Shown here: piece by piece, positions 24,430 through 35,599 of the stretch | Numbering within the stretch: position 1 is the stretch's first letter | Layout of the letters: every line of letters starts with the position of its first letter | Origin: Gnetum montanum | Taxonomy: Eukaryota > Streptophyta > Gnetopsida > Gnetales > Gnetaceae | DNA length: 64,000 bases | Direction: 5' to 3' | Assembly: GCA_015680685.1 (NCBI GenBank) | Contig: MNCI01007769.1 | Location: 101,475-165,474 of the forward strand | Notes under the pieces: generated by a model | What the model saw: only the letters and a program-made list of their open reading frames with translations | Databases searched by the model: none | What the model was told of the DNA's origin: nothing | Translations under genes and position numbers: made by a program

Positions 24430-26330
24430 TAAGGATGAGGTGGTCACATTATGCATGCAGATAAAAGGCTCTTGTATCTTGGAAGATCCCTCATCATATC
24501 TTGGTCTTACTAGCGGTCTAGGATACCCTCTTGCTAATTTTAAAACTTGAATGCATCTTTGAGTGCCTTCATCTTCTTCTCCTTACTTTAGCCTTATTAG
24601 GAGCATTGAGAGCATCAAGGATGGGCTACCATACATCACCTCTTTGTTGGAGTTGTTGGAGGGATTTGTATACCTTTATATTTTCTATTTTGATTTTTCT
24701 CATTGATTTCCTTGAGCATCCTAACCTAGTCCCTATAGTGATTCTTCACTCTTTCATATTATAGGACCTCATTCCTCTAGGTGGTGATCTCAATGATCAT
24801 ATTTTGGTGAAACACATAAATCTCATTGATTGAGAGATTCCTATTTTTAGTAGCAAATTTCCTCACATTCTAGTTCACTTTAGCAAGTTTTTCTTGCTAT
24901 TAATGAATGTATTTCACCATTTGCTCCTTCTACTATTCAACATTCTTTCATGCTAATCTGCTTTAGCAAGTTTTTCTACTACTTATTCATGTTGTGTTGT
25001 ATCCATTCCTTTGCTTCCAAATCCTATAGATATTTGGACATCTATCATGTTAGCAACATTAGGATAGATGCCACATAATTACTTAAAAAATTTTCAATAC
25101 TATCTACAACCACCTTTGTTGTAGTCTCCTAGTCATTATACAACATGACTAGGACTATTGTTCCTTTCCCCTCCTCCAACATGATAAAGAAGACTACCAT
25201 ATTCTCAAGGATTTTATAGACTACTTGTTCTAAAATGAAGATAGTGACTTCTCTAGCATCAGGGTTTTTGCAAACAAGGGCCTAGTTTCTCTACATAAAG
25301 AATATTAGTATCAATTCATTTGTTGGATTGTTGATGGTTCTAGTAAACTTGTTGAGATGGCTCATGGTAGGATAGTACACTAAGGATTTACTACCATTGA
25401 GAAATGCTTATTGTTGCAACTAGTATTCTTTGAGCTTCTTTAGGTTCTCAATAGCTAGTTCCATCTCTAAATTCATCTTTAGTGTTGCAAGTGGTGATGA
25501 AAGTGGAACTTCCTCTTCTTGAAGCTTGGTAGGAGCCTTATTTGTTATTATCTCCTATCATGATGTAGCAAAGGCACTGCAAATAACATCATTGACATAT
25601 TAGGCTATGCCTTTCCTCTTGTATAGTTTTTTGATTAAGCAATGAATGAGAAGTATCTTTCTACCCTTCTCATTTTCCTTGAATCACTTTTGAATATTTA
25701 GGAACATGAGTTGGGGAAGGTTGACCTAGAACTTTCCACTTACATGGACACATGACCTTGTATAGAAGGTAGTCAACTTACTTGTGCTCACCATAAGATT
25801 GAGGGAATAGGTCATGATTTTAAAGATTGATGGGATAGGTCATAATTTTAAAGTAGCCTTTCTTTACTTTGGTAAGGGCATCGTACTCCATGTAGTTTAT
25901 TCTATAGCACCACTATGTCCATTTCTTCTTTGCCTTGGGATGTGCTTGGATGGATATCTCTGCTAGCTTTACCTTGATGTTAGGCTCTCCAAGAACTTCC
26001 ATTATGACCTCAATTGAATGAAAGATGGTAATGTCCATGATTTTAACTATGACATCTTCTTGATGGTTTCTCTAGAAGAAATAGGTCTCTCCCATCTACC
26101 ATTTCCCACTAGTGGAGAGAATAGACTATAGTGGAGACTCTTGCAATTGGGTCTTGATCTCCTCTAGTGCTAACTTAAGGAAGTTCATGACGTTCAACTC
26201 TTAAAGGATTAAGCCCTAGATATCCTCACTTTGAAATATTTCCAAGTCTCAGTGAGTGTGACCTCTAAGTTGGGCTTAGATCTTAGGACCTCATCCTACT
26301 CTCATTACCTTATTTTTATGATGAAAATAT
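24430..26330 (-). pseudogene. ORF X of element G
   Basis: This is a homologue of ORF X in B. Near 26110-26060 it has GKW*MGETYFF where B has GKWYLRETYQF. KKGYFKI near 25850 stands where B has ERTYFKI, and MLEEGKGTIVLVM near 25180 where B has MLEMGEGATMVVM. The C-terminal part (24780-24430) is lysine-rich and probably coiled coil. Stops are frequent. It lies downstream of integrase, the place where Athila elements carry their third ORF. There is no signal peptide or membrane segment I could trust, so an envelope role is not supported. Confidence 0.5.
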
Positions 26331-26869
26331 GGCAAATAGGATTTATCTCAGGCTCTTCATGAAAGAGCCCAGTAGCATGGCCTTCTCTTGGTATTATTGT
26401 TGGTATTGTTATTATAGTTGTGCTTTTATTCCTTGAGGTCTTTTTTCACTGGGTTGTGATGGACCTTTTGCTTTTCATCCTCAATTTGGTGGCATATATA
26501 ATCATAAACATAACTTATAATTATCCATTTTGTTTAATTCTCTTAATTTTGGATACCTTTCAATCATTTTTGTAGATTAGGTTTGATATAGAATTTTGAA
26601 ATTCTATCATTAGATCCTTTTGGGTGATTACTAGTACATAAAAAATTTATTTTGAGTTCAAAGGAGGTTGATTATTAGTATTAGTTCTTGGGATCATTAT
26701 TTTAATACTTGCTTCACAATATGTTAGAAAAATATTTATCAAATATTAGCATTGATGCCTTCGTGATGTTATGTATACCTCTAGAAGCAAGAGGATTGAA
26801 AACAAGTAATAACAGGTAAGTAGTGAGGAGGTTATGGCTCTGTGAAGGTTTTTGGATCTAGAAAATTAT

Positions 26870-27010
26870 AAGAGCTCCCTTGGTATTTAAGGAAAAATGT
26901 GAAAAAATGAATATGAGTTGTGCATATCTATATTATTTTGGTGTTGCATCAATAGAATTATGTTGATGTATTAGACCACATTGATGAGGATGCATTGATG
27001 CAACTATTCA
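26870..27010 (-). promoter_or_regulatory. Internal promoter-like cluster upstream of ORF X (element G)
   Basis: An 11-bp inverted repeat GTTGCATCAAT (26943-26953) and ATTGATGCAAC (26995-27005) with further TTGATG words lies upstream, on the minus strand, of a TATA-like CCTTAAATACC at about 26905-26895. It occupies the same place as the clusters in K and B. Confidence 0.42.
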
Positions 27011-28430
27011 CAATAATTTTTTATATTTAAAATCTAAGGAAATTTTAAAAATTTTAGAAATGATATAATAGCCAAATGGAATTTAGTAAGATGAAAAAAT
27101 AAAAAAATAATAATGCATGAGGTTTTGGTTCATGAATTAGGGTGAATTGAGTCTATGGAATAAGTAAATAGGAGATATTTTACAAAACAAAATAACTACA
27201 AAATTAGATGGTGCAAGTGAGCAAGATTATTAGTAACCTAATTAAGGACTATAGTCATGAGGTTTAAACTAAAGGAAACCAAGAGATATACAAGTGAATG
27301 CTCTTGAAAGTAAGCTGATATCTAAAAATGCCCTTACATAATCACATCACAAGGAGTTTGTTGGTGCCTTGGATATTGATTGGTGATTTAGGTTAAACAT
27401 CATATCCTAATAAGAAATTATTGTAGGATCATGCAATCTACAAAATGAAAATTTGTAGATCATCATGATAATTGGTATTGAGGTGAGAGAATGGAATATT
27501 AGTATGATTGAGAGAGAGCTTAGGAGAGGAGAACCTAGATCATAGCCACAAGAGATGCTTTGTTTAAGGTGTGATTAGGGTAATCTAGATATTACTTTGT
27601 TCAAATTTGACAAAGTCCATACCATTAGTAATGACCTTGCATTGATGTTTTCTTCCTTTTGTACCACCATGAGTCTATAACAACCATAGAGAATGATCAC
27701 CACTAAAGAAAAAGAAGAAAAGAGAAGAAGAAAATAGTTAGAAATGTTCAATAAAGAAAATTAGACCTTAGTTAAAGGGGTGCCTTCAAGCATGGGTAAC
27801 ATGTCTTTTAGCCCCATAACTAGTGCTTGTATCCAAAGAAATATTTAGAGAGATGTGTTTTTATTTCCATATTTCTCAAAAATTACAGTATATAAAGACA
27901 TACTTTCTTTTATCGATTATAGGAGAAGTGATGATATGTTCCATGAGGAGTCATAGAACTCAAAAAGAAAGTCAAAAAGAGAACTTAACAAATCTCATTA
28001 AGATCACATAATTTTTCATTCCCACTTGATCCTTTCTTAATTCATTGGATAACATGATCACATGTTACTTTTAGTTTTAGTGCCAAAAAACCATTGTGCT
28101 ACTATGATATAGATGTTATTGTAAATTGGATAGAATGGGCAGATGTTGTGAGCTCATTGTCTAGTTCCATTAGAAAAACTAATAGCTCATTAGGAGAGAG
28201 CATAATCCAAAAACGTTTTCTTGTATAGATAGTTATAATTTTGATAGCTGCATTTAGTAATCATCAAAATTCACAATAGCAATGAAATAAAATTGGATAT
28301 CATAGGAAGGAAGGAAAAAATAAAAGTAAAAGTAGTATTAAAAGTAAAAAATATAAAAAATTTTAAAATAAATACAATAGAAAATTTATAAAAGAAAAAT
28401 AAAAACCTTTTATTGTCTTCAAGGTATTAT
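27011..28430 (-). other. Noncoding post-integrase block of element G
   Basis: No gene is visible. Minus-strand words shared with K are GGGGCTAAAAGACATGTTAC then CCATGCTTGAAGG (27815-27780) and the GGGCATTTTTAG block near 27340. The stretch 28300-28400 is A-rich low complexity. Confidence 0.5.
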
Positions 28431-29960
28431 GGTAGATGGTCTTCTCACTTATGACTAAGTTGGAAGAAGGAGATTCAAAAACTGAAGCAAGCTTGATCTT
28501 TTGATGATGTGTTATGGTTATGATTCCTTACTTGGTAGTCTATAAGGCATTTTAGTTGTTGATTGTTGACTGGCATGTACTTTTGAGGAATTATTGGATT
28601 GTAAATCATCATAACCTTAGAAGAAAATTTTGATTGTATAATGTATGGTCCTTTTCACAATATTTGGAAGTTAGTTCATTAAGGCACATGCATGGGATTT
28701 CAATAGAGAACATTGTCTCCTAGTTGAAATTTAAATCTTTATATTCAAGCATCATGTTGTTGTTTGTTATATGCCTTATGTGCTTCATCCATCATAAGGG
28801 CTATCCTTTGATTTGCAACAAACATGTTCAGTGTTATTAATGTTTCTTTTTGTGGTAGGTTGATGTCTAGATCAAGGTCACATGTAGTTGTGAGTGTATA
28901 GAGTTTAGTTTAAATTAGAAGTTTAGGTGACTTTTCATACACTAACGTGTAGTGAGAGTAGCCTATAGGAGGTTTCCATGTTGAGCAGTAGGACCATAGG
29001 GCATCGTTGAGTTTTATGCTCTAATATTTCCTATATCTACTAACGGTCCTTATTATAATTCTTGTGATTTTCTATTGGTTACCTCAACTTGACTACTGAC
29101 TAAAGAATGATAGGGTTTTATAAGTTTATGTTTCACTCCAAGCATTGCATTATCTTTTGAAAATTACCACCTATGAAATGAATTTTGTTGTTAGAAATTA
29201 ATGCCTTAGGCAAACTTAACCTATATACTACCTATTGTTAAAAGAATTAAGCTATAATCAAAGAATCACAATTAGTAATAGCTACGACTTCAACTCATTT
29301 AGTACAATAGGTAATGGTAACAATAATGTAAGATCTCCCATTGGACATGGAAGTGATGGGTCCCATGAAATCAATTCCCAAAAGGTTGAAAGACTTTAGT
29401 GGTTCAATTCACTCATTCTCATTAACATCATTGACATGAATATGTGAAATGATGGACATCCTTAAGGATCATATGCTAGAAATATCCTACCAGCAAGAAT
29501 TTTATGGCCATTCTTCTCCTTGCATAGTGGTCTCCATAATGGCCCTCATAAGCATCTTGGTGGACTTTTAGTTGATATATATTAGGTATAAATAATTATA
29601 CTAGGTCATGAACATAGATTTTATAATGATTATCCTCAACCTTAAGGTAGTGTTTGGCTTGGTGGAGGCTAGAAATATCTTGACATTAAAAATTGTATGG
29701 TCATTCATCTTCCTACATAGTGGCTTCCACAAGGACCCTCTTAAGCATCTTGGTGGATTTTTAGTTGATCTATGTTAGGTACACACAATTTTGCTATGTC
29801 ATCAACACAAATTTTATAAAGATTATCCTCTACCTCTAGGTAGTGTTTGATTTAGTGGATGAACAACTACTTTTTCCTATTGTTTGATTCTATAGGGGTC
29901 TCTTGTAAGAGTAGATAGGAGAGGAAATCATCATATTAATTTATAACCCTTTGTACATGA
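28431..29960 (-). pseudogene. pol: Integrase remnant of element G
   Basis: On the minus strand, YEGHYGDHYARRRMAIKFL (about 29540-29485) corresponds to the zinc-binding GHxG..RT..K segment. NLLGIDFMGPITS (about 29380-29340) and YIIVTITYCTK follow, the start of the catalytic core, where Athila integrases have GIDFMGP and Y.SKWVEA. FKLGDNVLYWNP near 28735-28700 is the C-terminal module. The frame ends FFQLSHK then stop near 28455. A 193-bp duplication (29476-29861) repeats the zinc-binding part. It is not functional. Confidence 0.65.
29476..29861 (-). repeat. 193-bp tandem duplication inside integrase
   Basis: Copies at 29476-29668 and 29669-29861 share CTAGAAATATC, CATCTTGGTGGA..TTTTAGTTGAT and GGTAGTGTTTG in order, diverged by many substitutions. 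The duplication repeats the N-terminal zinc-binding segment of integrase. 193 is not a multiple of three, so it shifts the frame. Confidence 0.65.
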
Positions 29961-31230
29961 AATTTGGTTAGCATAGCAAAAATAAGCTCATCTGGAAATT
30001 AATCAAATAAAGGCTCTTTATTAGCCTTGATATCCCATGTTAACTAAGATAAATTATTAACAATCATGTTATTGGTTCTCTTTCTATTCATGATTGTCAA
30101 ATCAAACTCTTGTAGGATTACTAACTACCATATAACATGGGAATTGAATGTTGGACATGTTCATGAGAGAACAAATTACATTGTGATTATTGTGCATAAA
30201 AATAAGGTATCCAAGCATATAGTGCATAAATTTCTAAAGAGCATATCACTAACATGAGTTTCTTTTCTATAGTGGTTTAATTAAGTGGTATTTTTGATCA
30301 TTCATTTGTATAAGCACCACTTATAATGCATAAGTGAAAACATTTGTCATGATATTGAAAGGTTTGAACCAATTAGGTGCATGTAGAATTGATGTTTCAA
30401 CAAGATTTTTCTTCAAATTCTAGAATGCTTGTTCATATTACATGAACCACTCAAATGCTACATCCTTTTTAGTATGTTGAATAAGTAGTTTTGGGATTTT
30501 TGAGAAATTTTGAATGAAATGTCTATAGTAAGTAATATGTCCAAGGAATGACCTCACATCTTTAATTATTTGAGTTTGTTTGATAATTTATTGGATGACC
30601 CTTACCTTTTTAGGATATACCTCAATTCCATTTTTTGAAATATTGTACCCTTGATTAGTGTCCTTCTAAATCATCAAATGGCTCTTTTGTTTGTTGAGCC
30701 ACAAGTTTGTTTACACATATTGTTTTAGTTCTTACTCAAGAAGATCAAAGCCTTGTTAAAAATCAAAATTATAGGTGGAGAAGTCATCCATAAAGACTTT
30801 TACATCACTAACAATTTATTGCTAAAGGATACTAAGGACTAGTTATTGGAAGATTATAGGAGCAATACACAATCCAAAGAATATCTTTCTAAACATAAAA
30901 CTCCCCCAAGGACTTATGAATATTGTTTTGGCCTAGTATCCTCAAGGAATTTGAATTTAATTATAACTACTATATCCATCCAGAAAATCATAATAGTTGT
31001 TCCTTGTAATAATCTTCAATACTTTGTCTAGAAATCGTAATGGAAGATGATCTTTGAAAGTGACCATGTTCAAAAACCTGAAGTCTATACAGACATTTCA
31101 TTACCCCTCTTTCTTAGGTGCAATAATAAGTGGGCTTATCACACTCATTATTTGAATTTAGATAAATGAATCTAGCCTTGAGAAGTTTCTCAAAATTATT
31201 TTAAACAACCTATTTAAGCTTGAATTAAAC
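29961..31230 (-). pseudogene. pol: Reverse transcriptase and RNase H remnant of element G
   Basis: The minus strand shows RT motifs in order: VCIDFRFLNMVTFKDHLPL (about 31105-31045), YYDFLDGYSSY (about 30995), FGLCIAPIIFQ (about 30875), the catalytic VFMDDFST (about 30805-30780), VRSFLGHITYYRHFIQNFSK (about 30570-30510) and the RNase H start near 30370-30300. CIDFR.LN, FMDDFS and SFLGH..(F/Y)YR.FI are hallmark Athila-clade residues. TAG, TAA and TGA stops are spread throughout. Confidence 0.75.
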
Positions 31231-31689
31231 CTTCTTTGTAGTTTCCTCTTGGATTTTATAGAAAATTATATGTAGATTTGATGCTAGCATATGCATGGAT
31301 CTATTCATATTATCTCATCATATAACCAAGAAAAGGTTGTTGGCCATTCATTAACTACTTTCAAAAAATTTTCCTTCTATTCTTTGGTGACTTGAATATT
31401 TATGATTATCAGCTTCCCATTATCTAAGAATACATACTCTAAAGATGTTGGTAAGAATTTCAATTCTATGGGACAATGTTTAAAAGTATTAAGGATTTCT
31501 AGCTTTCCCCAATTTATCTTTAATTATTTCCTTTACCCTTATTTAAAGAGTTAGCTTTGAAGGTACTCCATCTCATCCATCATATCTATATATGCACTTG
31601 TGAGGATCTTTGCTTGCTCCATGCAAATTATAGAACTCAAGCTATTGTCTTTAGCTACCCATAGGATGACTTCATGTTTTTTAGCTATC

Positions 31690-32290
31690 ATGTATAAGCA
31701 CTATTGAATACTGGTGGTTTCAACACATATCTTACATGTTGTAATATATGTGATTTTGATTACCCATATATTTTGTATAAAATTGCACCTTGTACCACTA
31801 TATGCAATGCATGTAACTTTGTTCTTCTCTATCTTGCCAAATTCATTTTCCTTGAAAATTTTTAAGGAGAGATCTCTAGGTTGCAACTTAGCATCAATTG
31901 TACTTAGCCAAGCCCACCCTATAATGATTGTGAAGTCCACATTCTAATTATCCACACAGATCACTATGAAGTCTGTTAGGTATGCCCACCCACTTACAAT
32001 AGTCTAGATATCTTCTACCAGGCCCAATGTAATAGTAATGGATTGGTTTGTAAGCTTTAACTTAATATTAGATTTTTTAAGTGGAGGTAGATGAAATACC
32101 TTAAGAAAAATTCATGTTATAAATGAGAATCTTCATTACCAAGATCTTGTGATATAATTTGATCAAATTTAAAAGCCGACAGAAATGCCTTGATTTCCTT
32201 TCAAAAGTATTACTCTATTATCTTGTTTTAGCAAAATTATGGATCATTCTTAACATGTAAAATGAAATTCATGTCCCACATAGTCATGAA
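31690..32290 (-). pseudogene. Protease remnant of element G
   Basis: The minus strand 31940-31701 includes FTIIIGWAWLSTIDAKL and RDLSLKIFKE, the counterpart of FPIIMGRGWLSTINA and HDISIEISKE in A. Upstream, SNIKLKL..NQSIT and a LIKLYHKI/VNLISQEI-like segment lie near 32190-32080. The catalytic triad itself is not recognisable. The upstream gag is missing. Confidence 0.6.
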
Positions 32291-33126
32291 AGCTATGAAT
32301 GTCATTACACTAGCATATTTAAGCTAAAATTTCAAAAACATTGCCAATTGTAATAAAAAAATTCAAAAGAACTAGTGACCCATATGCTATAGTTTTGGGC
32401 CATAAAAATGGTTTAAAAATGCTATGTGAATATTCAGAAAGTGTATGGAAACATAATAGACATAGGAACATCAAATTGGAGGCCTATTTAAGCCAAATTC
32501 AACAATATTTAAGCCAAACTAAAAGAAATATTTTCTTGGGACATAATATAATTTTGGCAAATCTTTTCAACATAGAGAAGAAACTATTTTGAGAAAAGAG
32601 AGGTTTATTTTAGCAAGTTAGTAGAGAAATTATTGCAAAGTTTTACAACCATTGGTAGTCTTTCTCAATGCTGATTACTAAGAGTAGAAAGATTCTACTA
32701 TGAAATTTATTGTGAAGTAGATCAATTGAGATAGACAAGTGCAAATTCAATTGTATAACACATCTTGCCTCTTGCACCATATCTTAAACAATATTTTCTA
32801 TATTATTAGGCTATAAAAGTCTTTATTTGTACTCTCTAATTCTATTTTACAATTCTCTTTTATATCATTTAATATAAATTTTGTAGTTTTTAGTTTGGCC
32901 ATATCATCTCTTATTTCTCTAAGTCTATTCTTGGATTGTGCATTGAACCTCACATTCACAGACTTTTGTTTATTCTCACACCTAATAACAAATTTTATAA
33001 GTCCTTAGTTGATGAACAAGACTACCTAAAGTACCCTAGGTCCTTTTCAGGCCCATGGATTCTAGGAATAAAATGTTTTCCATGGATTCTTTTAGTTTTA
33101 TAGGATTGATTTTCTTCATCATTATA
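32291..33126 (+). repeat. Probable LTR (plus) interrupting element G
   Basis: The end is supported by CATCATTATA at 33126, comparable to the LTR ends of C, followed by a decayed primer site. GGCTATAAAAG at about 32811-32821 is a good TATA box. The start is uncertain; it is placed where homology to G stops. There is no second copy in the window. The short open frame 32341-32592 lies inside and has no recognisable domain. Confidence 0.4.
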
Positions 33127-33132
33127 GTTTTT

Positions 33133-33149
33133 TAGCACTAGAAGGAGGA
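33133..33149 (+). other. Primer binding site, GCACTAGAAGGAGG type
   Basis: TAGCACTAGAAGGAGGA is one G-to-A change from the TGGCACTAGAAGGAGG site of C and close to TGGTGCTAGAAGGAGG of E. It belongs to the Tat-like lineage. The primer tRNA is not identified. Confidence 0.5.
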
Positions 33150-34125
33150 CCTCTATCTAACTTCTTCATCCAAACTTGTTTGCAAATACTCTCTCCCTAT
33201 TTTTGCCTTGCATGTTAGTGTATTTGACAAAATAGAAATTTTTCTGTATTTTTTGCAATCCCAACATCTTACACTATAGCTAGTTTTCCTTATTAAAGTT
33301 GCAAAAAAGAAAAAACATATTGTTTTTACAATTGCAGTGCATAATGGTTTTTCTATTTCCAGCATTTTTACTTTTACTAGTTTTCTCTTAGTTTTCTACA
33401 TTTGCATTTTTATAGGTCTTTTCCATATATACTAAAGCCTTCTTCCCATTTTTCCTAAAATTACTTAAATATCTTGAGATAAATATGCTATAGTTTATTA
33501 ATCACTTTTATGCCCAAAAAAATTATTATTGCAATTACACTTCACTTTAGTTTTCCTACTTCTACACTTACATTTTAGCCTAGCTTTAGAAATATTCTAC
33601 ATCTCATTTACACTATAGTTATCACAAGTCATGCTCAAATAGGCTACATCTTAAACAAGCTAGTCTTATATTCTACATCTTGTACAAGCTACAAGCTTGT
33701 CCTATATGCTACACATCTTACAAGTTGCCAGCTTGTCTTATACACTATATATGTTATAAGCTACAAGCTTGTCTTATATAATACATCTCCTACAAGCTAC
33801 AAGCTTGTATTATATGCTACACCTCAAACAAGATGCAAGATACAACTTATTTAAGATGTTAAAAACCTTTACCAAAATTTCTCAATCACTCGGTCCTATA
33901 CATTTTATGCCTTTTGCAACAATCACTCTACTACATAACATAATTTCCAAGGCCTTGAACCAAGATTTTTCTCACATCTATGATCCTAAGGACGTAATTA
34001 GTGTAGGAACACCTCTTTTGATTCCCTTGTACTTGTCCTACAACTTTTTTTTGCAGGTTTTTCACTTGGAGAATACCTGGATGAGTGTGTCCTATTTTTT
34101 TGTGTCTTCTTATGTTAAATTTTTA
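33150..34125 (+). repeat. Leader region with an ACAAGCTTGT minisatellite (33620-33850)
   Basis: Downstream of the primer site lies T- and C-rich sequence, then a 36-42 bp tandem repeat. Its core ACAAGCTTGT occurs perfectly at 33691, 33763 and 33799 and degenerately near 33725, each followed by CTTATA or CCTATATGCTACA. The leaders of C and E hold different short repeats at the same distance from the primer site. The 119-residue open frame at 33769-34128 overlaps the repeat and has no protein signature. No gag is recognised before the copia LTR begins. Confidence 0.55.
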
Positions 34126-35055
34126 TGATGAAGATTCTTGGATGTTTTGGCATGTTTAGAGCTAGTTTTGGCTTATTTTGATGAGTTTAGAGGGTTCTAT
34201 GATGTATGGGGACTTCTTGGAAGGCATTTGGAGGTTCCCAACATTAAAAAAAGTAATTTTATTTTTGGAACCTACAAAAGAGATGCCTCTTGAAAAAGAT
34301 AGATATCTTTCTAAATACATCTTCCCTAAAGTGTAAGAGTCCCATGTCTAGAGTAGATGCCTCCAGAAAATAATAGATGTTTGTCTTGAGAGTAGGGCTT
34401 TTATAGGGGATGTCTACATGAAATAAGAGACATCTATGTTAGTGAAGAGAAAAAACTTTGATGTGACATTTATATTGTGAAACATCTAAAAGACTCCATA
34501 TCTATGTGGAAAACATCTATGGAGGTAAATAGAAAGCGTCCTAGGCTTTTGGATCTATATAATTATTTATGCCTTCATCTATGAGAAAAGATGAAAGAGA
34601 TGGCAGGTAAGGAGAGAGCTAGTATGTAGCAAGAGAGAGAGAAAATGCTCTTGGGAGTTAAGAGCTAGATCAGAAAGTTTGGTGAGCACATTGGATGAGT
34701 GAAATAGATGATTGAAAATCTAGATCAACTTATGGTGTGTTAATCTATGTGTTCTATTCTCTTGTATCTCACTTGTGAGCTGAGATCTCAATCTCAAGTT
34801 ATGGAAGATATTTTTACTAGTTGTGTCTTGCATTGAGAACAACCATTATGTGGTTGTAGAGCCTCATGCTCTATAATATTGATTGAGTGTGATAGGTTTT
34901 TGGATGCTTGTGGGTTGTCTAAACCTTGATGTAATCTTGTAATAATTTAATTGAAGTTAGCTAGTTTTCTTACTTTCTAGCAAATAATTTTATGTTTGCA
35001 TAATATTTGGATATAGTGAATTGAAGGTGATTATTTGTGGAGTAAGCCTACCCCA
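34126..35055 (+). repeat. Ty1/copia 5' LTR
   Basis: The LTR is inferred backwards from the primer site. It ends CCCCA at 35055. U3 contains many AGATGTCT/AGACATCT-type words, for example GATGTCT (34409-34415) against AGACATC (34428-34434), upstream of the TATA box CTATATAATTA at about 34555-34565. The start near 34126 (TGATGAAGATT) is a guess from the usual length. The 3' LTR is not in the window. Confidence 0.5.
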
Positions 35056-35062
35056 ATGTTAT

Positions 35063-35073
35063 TGGTATTAGAG
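35063..35073 (+). other. Primer binding site of the copia element (initiator Met tRNA)
   Basis: TGGTATTAGAG differs by one C-to-T change from TGGTATCAGAG, the complement of the plant initiator tRNA-Met 3' end used by most Ty1/copia elements. Confidence 0.75.
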
Positions 35074-35120
35074 ATTAGCTTTCTTATTGCTTGGATTTTG
35101 GTTATGGATATGTCAATTTT

Positions 35121-35330
35121 AGATGGCATCCAAGAAGAGATAGATGCAAGCTCTAAATAGGGATATGGAAAGCATGAAGTCAACCTTCTAGATGATGGTT
35201 GTTGGTGCTCAAGTGGTAAAACAAAAGATCCAAATTCCATAATAGTTTCAACTTCAAATTCCAAGGGCCTATAGAAAATGGGATTCAAGGTGCCTTGGAT
35301 GGTCTTATTGATCATCTAGGGACTTACAAA
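35121..35330 (+). pseudogene. gag: Start of copia gag, truncated
   Basis: About 65 bases after the LTR an ATG opens MASKKR, a stop, then MQALNRDMESMKSTF, a charged helical start suitable for a gag-pol polyprotein. The frame then carries TAG and TGA stops, and homology dissolves into A-rich sequence. No protease, integrase or RT of copia type is present, so the element is truncated. Confidence 0.45.
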
Positions 35331-35599
35331 ATGTAAATAGAAATGGCTTTGAAAACATAAACATAATCATAGATGAAATTAAAAATGAAAAAAATGAAAA
35401 CATAAACATAAACAAAAATGGTCAAACAAAAGATTAAATGGATTTAAAAATAATAATAAAAAATATTAAAGTTGTAGATCTGAAATAAAAACAAGTGTAG
35501 AAATGGAAATATAAACAAGAACTTGCACAACAAGAACAATAAAATTTAGAGAAAATAAAGAATAAAGGTTCATGAAGTATAGGTTTAGTGCCAAAAGAA
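35331..35599. other. A-rich low-complexity stretch
   Basis: Repeated AACATAAACATAA and AAATAAAAA words; no gene. Near 35585-35598, on the minus strand, TTTTGGCACTAAACC resembles the start of the Tat-like primer site next to the LTR of D. Confidence 0.4.

Larger units (their letters stand above)
24430..32290 (-). mobile_element. Element G: Athila-like retrotransposon with protease, pol and ORF X
   Basis: On the minus strand the order is protease (32290-31690), RT and RNase H (31230-29961), integrase (29960-28431), a noncoding block, a TATA/inverted-repeat cluster (27010-26870), then ORF X (26330-24430). Gag and the 5' LTR are missing, cut near 32290 by another LTR. This copy shows what A, K and B have lost and fixes the ancestral order. 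All frames are heavily broken. Confidence 0.7.

Noticed and set aside
24430-26330. Envelope-like gene in ORF X
   Set aside because: Position fits, but there is no signal peptide, transmembrane helix or cleavage site; coiled coil and plant transposon-type domain instead.
24430-31230. Endogenous pararetrovirus
   Set aside because: An integrase core follows RT and RNase H, which pararetroviruses lack; motifs are of Athila type.
33620-33850. CRISPR-like array
   Set aside because: Units are adjacent and degenerate with no unique spacers, in plant nuclear DNA; a minisatellite.
33769-34128. Plus-strand open frame of 119 residues
   Set aside because: Overlaps the ACAAGCTTGT minisatellite and has no domain; likely chance.
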